Shown piece after piece: positions 53,042-61,707 of a stretch of DNA of 64,000 nt. The DNA comes from Paenibacillus sp. JNUCC-31 (GTDB lineage: Bacteria; Bacillota; Bacilli; Paenibacillales; Paenibacillaceae), in NCBI RefSeq assembly GCF_014844075.1, contig NZ_CP062165.1:3968001-4032000 (forward strand). The letters run 5' to 3'. The first letter of the stretch is position 1. The number at the start of each line of letters is the position of its first letter. The position numbers and the translations under genes were made by a program. The notes below the pieces were generated by a model that was not told where the DNA came from, searched no databases, and saw only the letters and a program-made list of their open reading frames with translations.

Positions 53042-53662
53042 ATGACAAATGAAAAATCAATCTCTGGATCTGTGAAATCCAAAAGTTCCAATCCGGTCAA
53101 TCGGATCAAGGCAGTCGAAGTGGCCGCTCAGTTATTTTTACGTCAGGGATACAGCTATGTCAGCATGGACGAGGTCGTGCGGACAAGTGGTGTATCCAAA
53201 TCGAATATCTATTATCATTTCAAAAACAAGGAGGAATTGCTTCAGGCCGTGGTGCAATACTGGATTGCCCAGTATGAATCGGAGCTCTACCTGCTGCTCA
53301 GTCAGCGTGAACGAGAGGTGACAGAACGCATCTATTCGTTTATAGCATCACTGTCCGCAGGCATGGAGGGGCGCGATTATAAAGGAAGCTGTCCATTTAT
53401 TACACTGTATATGCAGACACCAGTCAGCGCGCCCGAAGTGAAAGAAAGTATAGCCCGCTTTTTCCGGGATCTGCAGCCGATGATGGAAAAGCTGCTGCAG
53501 CAAGGACTGGATCGTGGAGAATTCCGTAAAGGAATTGAGCCGGGACCGGCGGCTTCATTATTTATTGCAGCATTGGAAGGGTCACTTGTACTCGCGGAGA
53601 CTGCGCGTGATATAGGGATTATTAAACAATCAGCACGTACATTTTGTCAGATGCTTCGGTAA
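53042..53662 (+). CDS. TetR/AcrR family transcriptional regulator
   Basis: A 206-residue repressor. The TetR helix-turn-helix is AVEVAAQLFLRQGYSYVSMDEVVRTSGVSKSNIYYHFKNKEELL (about residues 27-70); the C-terminal ligand domain has GSCPFITLYMQTPVSAPEV and resembles the TetR_C YcdC/LmrA-YxaF-like group. Its own promoter and the next gene carry the same operator, so it probably represses itself and the fused SDR-hydrolase gene. The start codon has no ribosome site and coincides with the predicted transcription start. Confidence 0.92.
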   Translation: MTNEKSISGSVKSKSSNPVNRIKAVEVAAQLFLRQGYSYVSMDEVVRTSGVSKSNIYYHFKNKEELLQAVVQYWIAQYESELYLLLSQREREVTERIYSFIASLSAGMEGRDYKGSCPFITLYMQTPVSAPEVKESIARFFRDLQPMMEKLLQQGLDRGEFRKGIEPGPAASLFIAALEGSLVLAETARDIGIIKQSARTFCQMLR

Positions 53663-53687
53663 ACGAAGCTCTTTTTTTGGATTTTAC

Positions 53688-53705
53688 TAGTACTATATAG
53701 TACTA
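53688..53705. promoter_or_regulatory. TetR operator before the fused SDR-hydrolase gene
   Basis: TAGTACTATATAGTACTA is a perfect 18-bp palindrome. It matches the site over the tetR promoter (53021-53038) at 16 of 18 positions and lies 36 bp before the next start codon. Confidence 0.8.
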
Positions 53706-53740
53706 AAATACATGGTGCTAAAAAGGGAGAGAGATTAGAA

Positions 53741-55759
53741 ATGAGTATACATAATTCATCATTGTCAAATGCAGAACGTAACACCAGTCCTTATCAGGCA
53801 AAAAACAGCATAGCGACTCAATCAACCATTATTTTGATGACTGGCAGTACCGGATTTATAGGTAAGGAGGTAGTGAAACAACTTGGGGACAGTGAGGCCC
53901 AGTTATTGCTGCTTGTACGCTCTGAATCCAAAGCCAGGAAAGCTCTGAAAGCATACGGAGTAACGGATTTCAGCCGAACAACCTTTATTCAGGGAGATTT
54001 GTCAGCTCCAGGTCTGGGTCTAACCAAAGCTGATCGTGAGCGTGCTCTTCAGGCCAATGTCATCATTCATGCAGGTGGAACGATGGATGTTACATTGGAG
54101 CCGAAGGTGGCAGAACAGATTTTTATGAATGGAGCAAGGGAGATCGCCAAACTTGCGGAAGAAATCCAGCGTACACATGATTTGAGGCATTTTATCCACA
54201 TCGTTGGTTTTATGAGTCCGTATGGAAGGACGAACTCTCCATCCATATCTTCAGCCAATAATGATGTTGGGCATAAGTTGAACCGACAGAAGTCATTGAT
54301 TAGCAAATATTTTCATTCCGAGAGTGCCTATGAGCATATGAAATTCGAAGCGGATCGCTATATTCGACAACACGCTGAGCAACATTTGTATACCTTATCG
54401 GTTGTAAACCCGAGTACAGTCGTGGGTCCGTATCCCACGGGTGCAACCGAGCAAACGGGCGGGATTGGCATGCTGATACAGGCGATGAGAAGGGGGAGAA
54501 TGCCTGTGATTCCCGGTGGTTTTCTGCACTGGCTTCCACTTGTGTCCAATGACGTGGTTGCACAGACCATTGTTTTTCTAACCCAGGACAGCAAGCCATC
54601 CGGCGGCACATATCCCTTGTTATCCAGAAAAGTGGACAGTCCGGATATGAACGATCTGATTCGGTTGCTGGCGGCAGAATTGGATGTATCTGCACCATGG
54701 TGGTCAGTGCCACTGCCGCTGATTCACGCAGCCATGAAGGCTGGTGGCACAAGGATCAGCGGTATTCCGCCTGAATCCATTTCGTTTATAACCAAACAGG
54801 ATTTCGAGGTGGAGCAGACGGAACAATTGTTTCGGCGAATGGGGCAACGCATGCCGGATATCAGTCAGCTATTGCCTTATGTTACAGCTGATCTGGACTA
54901 TCGATTTAGCTATTCTTCACAGGATAATCTGTCTTCGGGCTGGACTCGAACAAGGAAGGGCAATCTTGCGGTGCTGGTTCATGAGGGCCAGGGAGAGCCG
55001 TGGGTAATTATTCATGGTTTGATGAGCAGTGCAGACGATATGTTACCTTTGGGAAATGCGTTATGGTGCATGACGGGGAACCCGGTATGGCTTGTGGATC
55101 TTGCCGGATTTGGGCGTTCCCCGGTTCATAGAAACAGGGCAAAGGGGATGGCTTTCAAAGGGCAGGTCGAGGCGGTGCAAAGTGTACTGGATGAGGCGCA
55201 TGGCCCTGTTAGACTGGTGGGGCATTCCGTTGGGGCTGCGATAGCCGCGGTGGCAATGCAGGAGAGTGAACGTCATCATATCCAGCTTGCCATGCTGCAA
55301 CCTGTATGGGAAGCACCGAGGGGTGGCGCTCAGCGCCTGATATCAAGGTTCCCGAGAAGAATGCTGCAAGGAATGCTATTGCGAATGACTCCACATTGGT
55401 TGGCGGGGCTGCTAAAGAGGGCAGATGTTTCGGATATCGATCCAACTTTGTTTGATGACTATGCCCGGAGGGCTTCTTCCGGTCTGAAATCACCACGCAT
55501 CGCAGGAGCGAATGCAGATCTGCTCCGCTGGATACAGTCCCATCCAGACCATAAAATATCACAGACGAGTGTGGAGGCACAGCGCACATTTATGATTTGG
55601 GGGATAAACGATCAAGACTACACACGCCCGGCAAATATACATTCATCAGTCCAGCGTGTGGAAGTTCCCTACGGTCACCAGTTTCCTGTGTTTTATGCAG
55701 AGGAAACAGCCTCATTGCTTGTTAATTGGCAAATGGAGAGTAGGACATCGTTGAATTGA
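53741..55759 (+). CDS. Fusion of SDR-type reductase domain and alpha/beta hydrolase
   Basis: A 672-residue two-domain protein. Residues about 28-390 are an extended SDR: IILMTGSTGFIGKEVVKQLG (cofactor), VIIHAGGTMDVT, SAYEHMKFEADRYI (Tyr-x-x-x-Lys as YEHMK) and VVNPSTVVGPYPTGA, as in thioester reductase or epimerase-like enzymes. Residues about 400-665 are an alpha/beta hydrolase: EPWVIIHGLMSSADD, nucleophile elbow VGHSVGAAIAA, acid MIWGINDQDY and catalytic His in YGHQFPVF. Cytoplasmic; substrate unknown, perhaps an acyl compound. GGGAGAGAG lies upstream. TetR operator precedes it. The two domains in one chain suggest sequential steps. Confidence 0.88.
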   Translation: MSIHNSSLSNAERNTSPYQAKNSIATQSTIILMTGSTGFIGKEVVKQLGDSEAQLLLLVRSESKARKALKAYGVTDFSRTTFIQGDLSAPGLGLTKADRERALQANVIIHAGGTMDVTLEPKVAEQIFMNGAREIAKLAEEIQRTHDLRHFIHIVGFMSPYGRTNSPSISSANNDVGHKLNRQKSLISKYFHSESAYEHMKFEADRYIRQHAEQHLYTLSVVNPSTVVGPYPTGATEQTGGIGMLIQAMRRGRMPVIPGGFLHWLPLVSNDVVAQTIVFLTQDSKPSGGTYPLLSRKVDSPDMNDLIRLLAAELDVSAPWWSVPLPLIHAAMKAGGTRISGIPPESISFITKQDFEVEQTEQLFRRMGQRMPDISQLLPYVTADLDYRFSYSSQDNLSSGWTRTRKGNLAVLVHEGQGEPWVIIHGLMSSADDMLPLGNALWCMTGNPVWLVDLAGFGRSPVHRNRAKGMAFKGQVEAVQSVLDEAHGPVRLVGHSVGAAIAAVAMQESERHHIQLAMLQPVWEAPRGGAQRLISRFPRRMLQGMLLRMTPHWLAGLLKRADVSDIDPTLFDDYARRASSGLKSPRIAGANADLLRWIQSHPDHKISQTSVEAQRTFMIWGINDQDYTRPANIHSSVQRVEVPYGHQFPVFYAEETASLLVNWQMESRTSLN

Positions 55760-55986
55760 GTGTTACATCCCCAAGGATTGGATCATATTCAGGAGAATCG
55801 ACACTAATGTTAAATAAAATAACATATTCAGTTAGATAAAACGTATAAAAGCGTTATTTTCATTCCCATTTATACTTGCCGCACAATAAAACCATGCTCA
55901 TTTTGGCAAGGCAGTACATTGTGACCCTCTTCTGAACTGCGATAGACTTGATCTCAAGATCAACAGCTAAGAGGAGGATGTGTACG

Positions 55987-56937
55987 ATGCCACTTCAAAA
56001 AACGTTATTGGCACTGGACGCGCTGGACAGCGCTTATGTGAATGGTGAGAGTGTAAAGCAATTATTTGTTCCATATCCACAGGTTTCCGTTGGAGTACTG
56101 ACCGTACATGGGGAAAAGGGGAGTACGGATTTTGTTAAAATCATCATCCCCGGTACGGAGGGTAAGCGGTCTGGAGGACAAGCCCCGACCATGGGTATTG
56201 TAGGACGATTAGGTGGGATTGGTGCCCGTCCAACGCGCATTGGACTTGTCTCGGATGCCGACGGCGCCGTCGCTGCTGTTGCAGCAGGCCTGAAGCTCGC
56301 CGATATGCAGACCAAGGGCGACTCGTTAAAAGGGGATATCATTGTGACGACGCATATCTGCCCCGATGCACCTACTCTGCCGCATGAGCCGGTTGATTTT
56401 ATGGACTCTCCGGTCGACATTTTGCAAATGAACGAACATGAGGTTCTGCCCGAGATGGAAGCTATTTTGTCTATCGACACAACCAAAGGAAACCGAGTGA
56501 TTAATCATAAAGGGATCGCTATTTCGCCAACGGTGAAAGAGGGATACATTTTACGGGTGAGCGATGATTTGCTCCGCATCATGGAGATGACCACAGGGCA
56601 GCTGCCTGTGACATTCCCGATTACAACACAGGATATTACGCCTTACGGCAATGACTTATACCATATCAATTCCATTTTGCAGCCAGCGGTGGCTACACAT
56701 GCACCTGTTGTAGGCGTAGCTGTAACAGCCCAATCCGCAGTGCCGGGATGCGGCACAGGAGCAAGCCATGAGATTGATATTGCAAGCGCAGTTCGTTTGG
56801 TTGTGGAGACCGCCAAGGAATTCACCAATGGCACTTGTTCTTTCTACAGCGTGGAGGAATATAACCTGATTACTCGTCTGTATGGATCAATGAAAGTACT
56901 TCAGACCCCGGGGATGCAAGCAGCTCCCTCTGCATAG
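55987..56937 (+). CDS. DUF1177 domain-containing protein
   Basis: A 316-residue protein matching the DUF1177 family over its whole length: TLLALDALDSAYVNGESVKQLF, GKRSGGQAPTMGIVGRLGGIGARPTRIGLVSDADGA, IIVTTHICPDAPTLPHEPVDFMDSP and AQSAVPGCGTGASHEIDIASAVRLV. His, Asp and Glu in DAD, HICP and HEID resemble metal ligands, so a metalloenzyme is possible, but no activity is established. ATG 55987 lies behind AGAGGAGG. First gene of a probable catabolic operon. The 55760-55986 gap holds A+T-rich promoter-like sequence including AACGTATAAAAGCGTT. Confidence 0.88.
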   Translation: MPLQKTLLALDALDSAYVNGESVKQLFVPYPQVSVGVLTVHGEKGSTDFVKIIIPGTEGKRSGGQAPTMGIVGRLGGIGARPTRIGLVSDADGAVAAVAAGLKLADMQTKGDSLKGDIIVTTHICPDAPTLPHEPVDFMDSPVDILQMNEHEVLPEMEAILSIDTTKGNRVINHKGIAISPTVKEGYILRVSDDLLRIMEMTTGQLPVTFPITTQDITPYGNDLYHINSILQPAVATHAPVVGVAVTAQSAVPGCGTGASHEIDIASAVRLVVETAKEFTNGTCSFYSVEEYNLITRLYGSMKVLQTPGMQAAPSA

Positions 56938-57036
56938 TGTTCCTGAAGAGGTAACGATTGAAGCGGCAGATGGGAATACTGCTGCGGACATGCGAATGTA
57001 ACGTGTACAGCAGATATGAGATGTAGGGGGCATAAA

Positions 57037-57708
57037 ATGATAAAGCAGCTTGGCATGATAACAATTGGACAAGCTCCGCGAACGGATGTGGCACCTGTCA
57101 TTGAGAAGCATTTGGAGGGGCGGGCAGAACTTGTTCAGGTCGGGCTGCTGGATGGACTTTCAGCAACTCAGATCGCTGCGCTGGCCCCGGAACCTGGTGA
57201 TTATGTGCTAACTTCCCGTCTGCAGGACGGCAGTGCGGCTATCGTATCCCGAGAAAAAATCAGGCCGATTCTGGATCGTAAAATCCGCGAATTCGAAGGC
57301 TTGGGTGTCTCCAATATTTTGTTGCTGTGTACAGGTTCATTTCCGGGTCTGCGATCAGCCAAGGCGCATCTCATTGAACCTGACCGTATTATTCCTCCAG
57401 CGGTACAGGCCATGGCCGATGGGCGCCGTCTCGGGCTGATCGGGCCTTTGCCTCAGCAGGCGGGGCAGCTTGATCTGAAGTTTTCCTCCCTGGTCCAGCC
57501 TGCGTTTGCCGCAGCTTCTCCCTATACATCCGGCGAAGCCGAATTCCGTCAGGCGGCCGAATCACTGAAGGGGCGTGTTGAGCTCATTTTACTGGATTGC
57601 ATGGGGTATGATGAGCGCCACCGTCAATGGGTTGCCAATGCAAGCGCAGGAATCCCGGTCATTTTGTCGAATGCTCTAATGGGCAAGTTAGTAGCGGAAA
57701 TGGTCTGA
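57037..57708 (+). CDS. AroM family protein
   Basis: A 223-residue AroM protein: LGMITIGQAPRTDVAPVIEKHL is the family opening, then VQVGLLDGLS, VLTSRLQDGSAAIVSREKI, ILLLCTGSFPGL and LILLDCMGYDERHR. AroM resembles Asp/Glu racemase-fold proteins with two active-site Cys (LLCTG and LDCMG here); its role is unknown even in E. coli. ATG 57037 is 8 nt from TAGGGGG. It lies 99 nt after the DUF1177 gene and 19 nt before the metalloenzyme gene. Confidence 0.9.
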   Translation: MIKQLGMITIGQAPRTDVAPVIEKHLEGRAELVQVGLLDGLSATQIAALAPEPGDYVLTSRLQDGSAAIVSREKIRPILDRKIREFEGLGVSNILLLCTGSFPGLRSAKAHLIEPDRIIPPAVQAMADGRRLGLIGPLPQQAGQLDLKFSSLVQPAFAAASPYTSGEAEFRQAAESLKGRVELILLDCMGYDERHRQWVANASAGIPVILSNALMGKLVAEMV

Positions 57709-57727
57709 CACAGGAGGAGACGAACGA

Positions 57728-58681
57728 ATGAACCAGCAGCGAATTGATGTCAGTAAAAATGTTTTGGTGGAATGCCTTGGACTTCGCAGTGGTGAGACAC
57801 TGGCTGTTGTAGCGGATGATGCCAAGAGAGAACTGGCGGAATCCATATATGAGGCAGGCAAGGCACTTGGAGCAGATGCGGTGCTTATGGTAATGAAGGA
57901 ACGGAGCAAATCCGGTGAAGAGCCGCCTGCGCCGATTGCCGAAGCGATGAAACGTGCGGATGTCGCGGTGTGCGTAACCCGTTATTCACTAACCCATACA
58001 CAGGCTCGCAAACAGGCGGCAGCTGCCGGAACCCGGGTAGCCACGATGCCGGGCATGACGGACGATATGTTCATGAACGGTGCAATCACCGCAGAGTATC
58101 CCAAAGTGAAGGCTTTGACCGATAAGGTTACAGGCATGCTAAGTGCAGGGAGCAGCGTTCGCATCGAGAAGGATGGATACCAGCTGTCATTCTCCATTCA
58201 GGGACGCAATGGCGTGCCGAGTACAGGCATGTATCTCAATCCGGGTGAGTCCGGCAATTTGCCTTCAGGTGAAGCTTACATCGCACCCGTTGAAGGCATG
58301 GGCGAGGGTGAAATTCTGGTGGATGGCTCCATCGCAGGAATAGGCGCGATCAGCAAACCTGTTCTGTTGACGGTTAAAGAGGGCCGTCTTGTTTCGGCAA
58401 CCGGCACCGAAGGAGACAAGCTGCTATCCATGCTGGGCGAAGGTGAGGGTCGGATTCTTGGCGAATTCGGCATTGGTACCAATGACAAGGCCCGAATTAC
58501 TGGGGTTGTCCTGGAGGACGAGAAAGTCTACGGGACGATCCATGTTGCTTTTGGCAGTAACAATACCTTCGGTGGTACAGTTGCAGCAGGGGTTCATATT
58601 GATGCTGTTGTGCAGAAGCCGGATGTCTACATCGATGATGTCCTTATTATGCGTCAGGGAGAACTGCTTGATCAGAAATAG
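57728..58681 (+). CDS. Aminopeptidase T/NicX-like (M29-related) metalloprotein
   Basis: A 317-residue protein of the leucyl aminopeptidase/2,5-dihydroxypyridine dioxygenase superfamily: VLVECLGLRSGETLAVVADD, ADVAVCVTRYSLTHTQARKQA, NPGESGNLPSGEAYIAPVEGMGEGE, GRILGEFGIGTNDKARITG and YGTIHVAFGSNNTFGG with His-Asp metal ligands toward the end (GVHIDAVV). M29 peptidases cut N-terminal residues; NicX opens pyridine rings with Fe(II). The sequence does not separate these. Third gene of the operon. Confidence 0.85.
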   Translation: MNQQRIDVSKNVLVECLGLRSGETLAVVADDAKRELAESIYEAGKALGADAVLMVMKERSKSGEEPPAPIAEAMKRADVAVCVTRYSLTHTQARKQAAAAGTRVATMPGMTDDMFMNGAITAEYPKVKALTDKVTGMLSAGSSVRIEKDGYQLSFSIQGRNGVPSTGMYLNPGESGNLPSGEAYIAPVEGMGEGEILVDGSIAGIGAISKPVLLTVKEGRLVSATGTEGDKLLSMLGEGEGRILGEFGIGTNDKARITGVVLEDEKVYGTIHVAFGSNNTFGGTVAAGVHIDAVVQKPDVYIDDVLIMRQGELLDQK

Positions 58682-58705
58682 AGCAGAATAATCATGAGAT
58701 AACCT

Positions 58706-58958
58706 TGTGGATCAGTAGAGGTGTATGAGAGCGTACCCACAACCTATCCACAATGGGGGTAGATGCGTAAATTTCGCGGTAGTTTTAGCGACAAATACAC
58801 AACATATTCACAATAAATATAGAGATATCCACATGATTGGGGGTAACTATCAACAGATTGTGGGTAACATACGCACAAGATATCCACAGCCTGGGGAGGA
58901 ACGCCAATGTTGGGTCTTATAAGAGTGATTACGCTTCATCATGAAGAAGATATCCACA
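58706..58958. other. Second cluster of DnaA-box-like sequences
   Basis: Seven 9-mers each one mismatch from TTATNCACA: TGATCCACA (58706-58714, minus), CTATCCACA (58744-58752), ATATTCACA (58804-58812), ATATCCACA (58825-58833, 58880-58888 and 58950-58958) and TTACCCACA (58859-58867, minus). Six are intergenic; the last lies inside the next gene. No exact consensus box occurs. Confidence 0.45.
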
Positions 58959-59533
58959 GACACGGGGCATTAATTGAAGGGCGCTATGGCATTCGGGTCC
59001 GAAGTCGATGCATTCCCCAGCAACCGCTGGGTGTGTATGATCGAGCTACAGAGCTTGAATCGATTCCCAAAATTGTGGATCTGGCGCGGGAACTGGAACA
59101 GGAAGGGTGTACATCTATTGGTATTAGTTGTGCAGCTGATCCGGGTATTGCAGAAATACGCGCCGCTGTTCGGGTACCCGTATATGGTGCTGGATCATGT
59201 GCTGCACATCTTGCACTCACCTCAGCTACACGGGTAGGTGTATTGACGATTCTGGAGGAAGTGCCTAGCCTGATTCGTGAAATACTTGGAGAAGCTTATA
59301 TCGGGATGGACCGACCCGAAGGCGTGGTTACAACCCTCGATCTGAACACGCCAACAGGGCGGATGGCGGCACTGGAAGCTGCTGGAAGACTGAAGGCTGA
59401 GGGTGCTGAGTCCATTGTTCTCGCGTGTACCGGCTTTGCAACGATGGGTTTCGCTTTTGAAGTGGAAAAAGAACTGCATATCCGCGCACTCGACCCGATC
59501 TATTCCTTAGGTGCAGCTGTGTCTCTGCGGTAA
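58907..59533 (+). CDS. Aspartate/glutamate/hydantoin racemase family protein
   Basis: A 208-residue racemase-fold protein: LIRVITLHHEEDIHRHG, the two catalytic-Cys regions SIGISCAADPGIAEIRAAV and SIVLACTGFATMGFAFEVEK, and PVYGAGSCAAHLALTSATRVGVLT. Members racemise amino acids or hydantoins by a two-Cys mechanism; some act as maleate isomerases or decarboxylases. ATG 58907 lies behind GGGGAGG. Separated by 225 nt, with DnaA-like boxes, from the metalloenzyme gene. Confidence 0.88.
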   Translation: MLGLIRVITLHHEEDIHRHGALIEGRYGIRVRSRCIPQQPLGVYDRATELESIPKIVDLARELEQEGCTSIGISCAADPGIAEIRAAVRVPVYGAGSCAAHLALTSATRVGVLTILEEVPSLIREILGEAYIGMDRPEGVVTTLDLNTPTGRMAALEAAGRLKAEGAESIVLACTGFATMGFAFEVEKELHIRALDPIYSLGAAVSLR

Positions 59534-59590
59534 ATGCTTAATCCATGGGATGCCTGAATCGTATTTTAGTAGGAAAATATAGCTTGATTC

Positions 59591-59633
59591 TAACGCCGAT
59601 GCAGTTATTCACAACTGTGTCGGCGTTATTTGT
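59591..59633 (+). terminator. Probable terminator after the racemase-like gene
   Basis: TAACGCCGA (59591-59599) pairs with TCGGCGTTA (59620-59628), with an inner CAGTT/AACTG stem, followed by TTTG. The rest of the 59534-59903 gap is A+T-rich; GATAGT...ACTATC (59823-59841) before the next gene may be an operator. Confidence 0.6.
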
Positions 59634-59903
59634 GATGCTAGGATAGTTAATCTCGGTATAGGAAGTGAATAAGTGAAGTTTGTTTTATAATGTGACGCGA
59701 TAAAGTGTTAAAATTATTTTTTGGGTTATATGCTGCAACTAACAACCTGAAAAGTTTGTTTTATTTTATGAACGTAATCCAAGCCATACGAATATCACAG
59801 AATTTCCCGTTTTTTTTGATCAGATAGTCTGGTAAACTATCCAAAAAATTAGATGCAGTATGCGAGGGCGATTTGCAAATCTGGCTGAGGGTGGTCGATA
59901 GGC

Positions 59904-61436
59904 TTGAAAACGACAGGCATTACACTGAAAGAACTGTTGAATATTCCTATACTCAGTAAGGCCAAGGTGATCAGCGGGCATCAGGGATTGGATCGGGTTG
60001 TTCGGTTTGTGGATATTATGGAGGTGCCTGATCTGCAAGGATGGTTGCGGGAAGGCATGCTCATGCTGACTACGGCCTATTCGATTCGCGATAATCCCGG
60101 TCTGCTTGGGGAACTGATCTATACGCTTAATGAGGCGGGGGCGGCTGCTTTGGCTATAAAACCTGCCCGTTTTCTCAAAGAAATTCCGGAAGAAGCCATA
60201 GCAGCCAGTAATGACTGCGGCCTGCCTATTATTGAGATTCCTCCCGAAATACCTTACATGGATATTACGCAACCTGTTATGGAATTGGTGCTGGACCGAC
60301 AGGCAGCCTTGCTCCGCAGATCCGAGGAAGTATATCGAACACTGATGACTATGGTGCTTGAAAACAGTGGGATTCAGGCTGTGGGAGACAACGTGGCCGA
60401 ACTGCTCCAGGCGCCTGTAGGTGTCATCGACAATGGTGGACAGATTATTGTTTCTTCACCCCCTGATTATGATTGGAAGGAAGCTGTAAGCCCGCTCGTA
60501 TGGGAGATCAATCTGGATCGCCGGAAGGTTGCGCGGCTGCTGGTGGATAAGGACTCCCTTGATGAAATGGAACAAGTCGGAATTGAACAGGCCAGATTGG
60601 TTCTATCCCTGGAATTGATGAGAAACAAGGTGGCGGAAGATACCGAATTGCGTTTACGGGGCAATTTCATTGATGAACTTTTGACACCTCCCCTGCTCTT
60701 ACGGCATGAAGCCGAATCCAGAGGGCGCAAGCTCGGAATGAATCCGGAGCATCTATGGGAAGTGGCCGTAATGGAAGGTGAGGCTGCCCCTGATGAAGAC
60801 TTGTTGACTGAATTGCTTGCACATGAAGCCAGAAAACGGAGAGTTACACCTCATATTGAGTTCAGGACTAACCGGGCTGTGCTCTTTTTGCCAACACCGG
60901 AGTCCAAGGATGCGGTGTGGATGGATCACATTCAATCCTGGACTGAAACCATCGCGGTATGGATCGAAGATCCGGCAAACAAGTTTGGACAATGTAGAGT
61001 TGGTGTGGGCACACAGGTTTCGCTTTGGAATATGCATCAGAGCTATGGAGAGGCCAGAAATGCTCTGATGGTATCCTCCCGTTTGTCGGGAGGGCGTACC
61101 ACCCGGTTTGAGGATGTGGAGGTATATCATCTGCTGGGCGAAACGGCAGATGATCCGGGTTTTGCAGCATTGTTTGAGCGAAAGCTAGGGAAATTACGTG
61201 ACTATGATGAAGAACATAGCGGCGATTTGCTGCGGACCTTTTTTTATTATCTGGAAAGCCGGGGGAGTCTGATTGAGACAGCAAATCGGCTCTACATCCA
61301 CCGGAATTCAGTCAAATATCGCCTGGAGCGGATTAGGGACATTACGGGCTTCGATCTGAACCACCCGCGTGAACAATTTGTCTGTCATCTATGTCTGGTG
61401 TACTACTACATGAGGCAGGACAAACAAAAGGTTTAG
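59904..61436 (+). CDS. PucR family transcriptional regulator
   Basis: A 510-residue activator. The N-terminal PucR domain is GITLKELLNIPILSKAKVISGHQGLDRVVRFVDIMEVPDLQGWLREGMLML...AIKPARFLKEIP; a GGDEF-like CdaR region follows (ECRVG-type as QCRVGVGTQVSLWNMHQSYGEARNAL) and the C-terminal helix-turn-helix is SLIETANRLYIHRNSVKYRLERI. PucR proteins respond to purine catabolites, amino acids or related nitrogen compounds. TTG 59904 is the start. Its position inside the catabolic and transport locus suggests it controls that locus. Confidence 0.93.
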   Translation: MKTTGITLKELLNIPILSKAKVISGHQGLDRVVRFVDIMEVPDLQGWLREGMLMLTTAYSIRDNPGLLGELIYTLNEAGAAALAIKPARFLKEIPEEAIAASNDCGLPIIEIPPEIPYMDITQPVMELVLDRQAALLRRSEEVYRTLMTMVLENSGIQAVGDNVAELLQAPVGVIDNGGQIIVSSPPDYDWKEAVSPLVWEINLDRRKVARLLVDKDSLDEMEQVGIEQARLVLSLELMRNKVAEDTELRLRGNFIDELLTPPLLLRHEAESRGRKLGMNPEHLWEVAVMEGEAAPDEDLLTELLAHEARKRRVTPHIEFRTNRAVLFLPTPESKDAVWMDHIQSWTETIAVWIEDPANKFGQCRVGVGTQVSLWNMHQSYGEARNALMVSSRLSGGRTTRFEDVEVYHLLGETADDPGFAALFERKLGKLRDYDEEHSGDLLRTFFYYLESRGSLIETANRLYIHRNSVKYRLERIRDITGFDLNHPREQFVCHLCLVYYYMRQDKQKV

Positions 61437-61522
61437 GTTCTACTCATCGGGCCTAAAGGTCGAAAAATAGCGAACTATGTCTTTAAGTGTGATTTAACAT
61501 GACATATTGGGGAGACATTAGT

Positions 61523-61555
61523 GCACAATCGACAAACGGTTGTGCTTTTTTTTAG
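61523..61555 (+). terminator. Rho-independent terminator after the PucR gene
   Basis: GCACAATCG (61523-61531) pairs with CGGTTGTGC (61537-61545), then eight T. Confidence 0.88.
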
Positions 61556-61707
61556 CTAAATGGGACGTAGTTCGTCGCTTGGTTTCTAGGTAAAATAAGC
61601 ACAATTACAAAAGAAGAGACGGATGACAGACATGCTGTCAACATTGGGCCGTCCACAGAGAACCGTAAAACAGCAAGTGAGACATCAGAGTTAAAGGGGT
61701 TGATCGA

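Noticed and set aside
59605..59613. Exact DnaA box TTATTCACA
   Set aside because: It lies in the loop of a terminator hairpin and stands alone, so it was not counted as part of a cluster.
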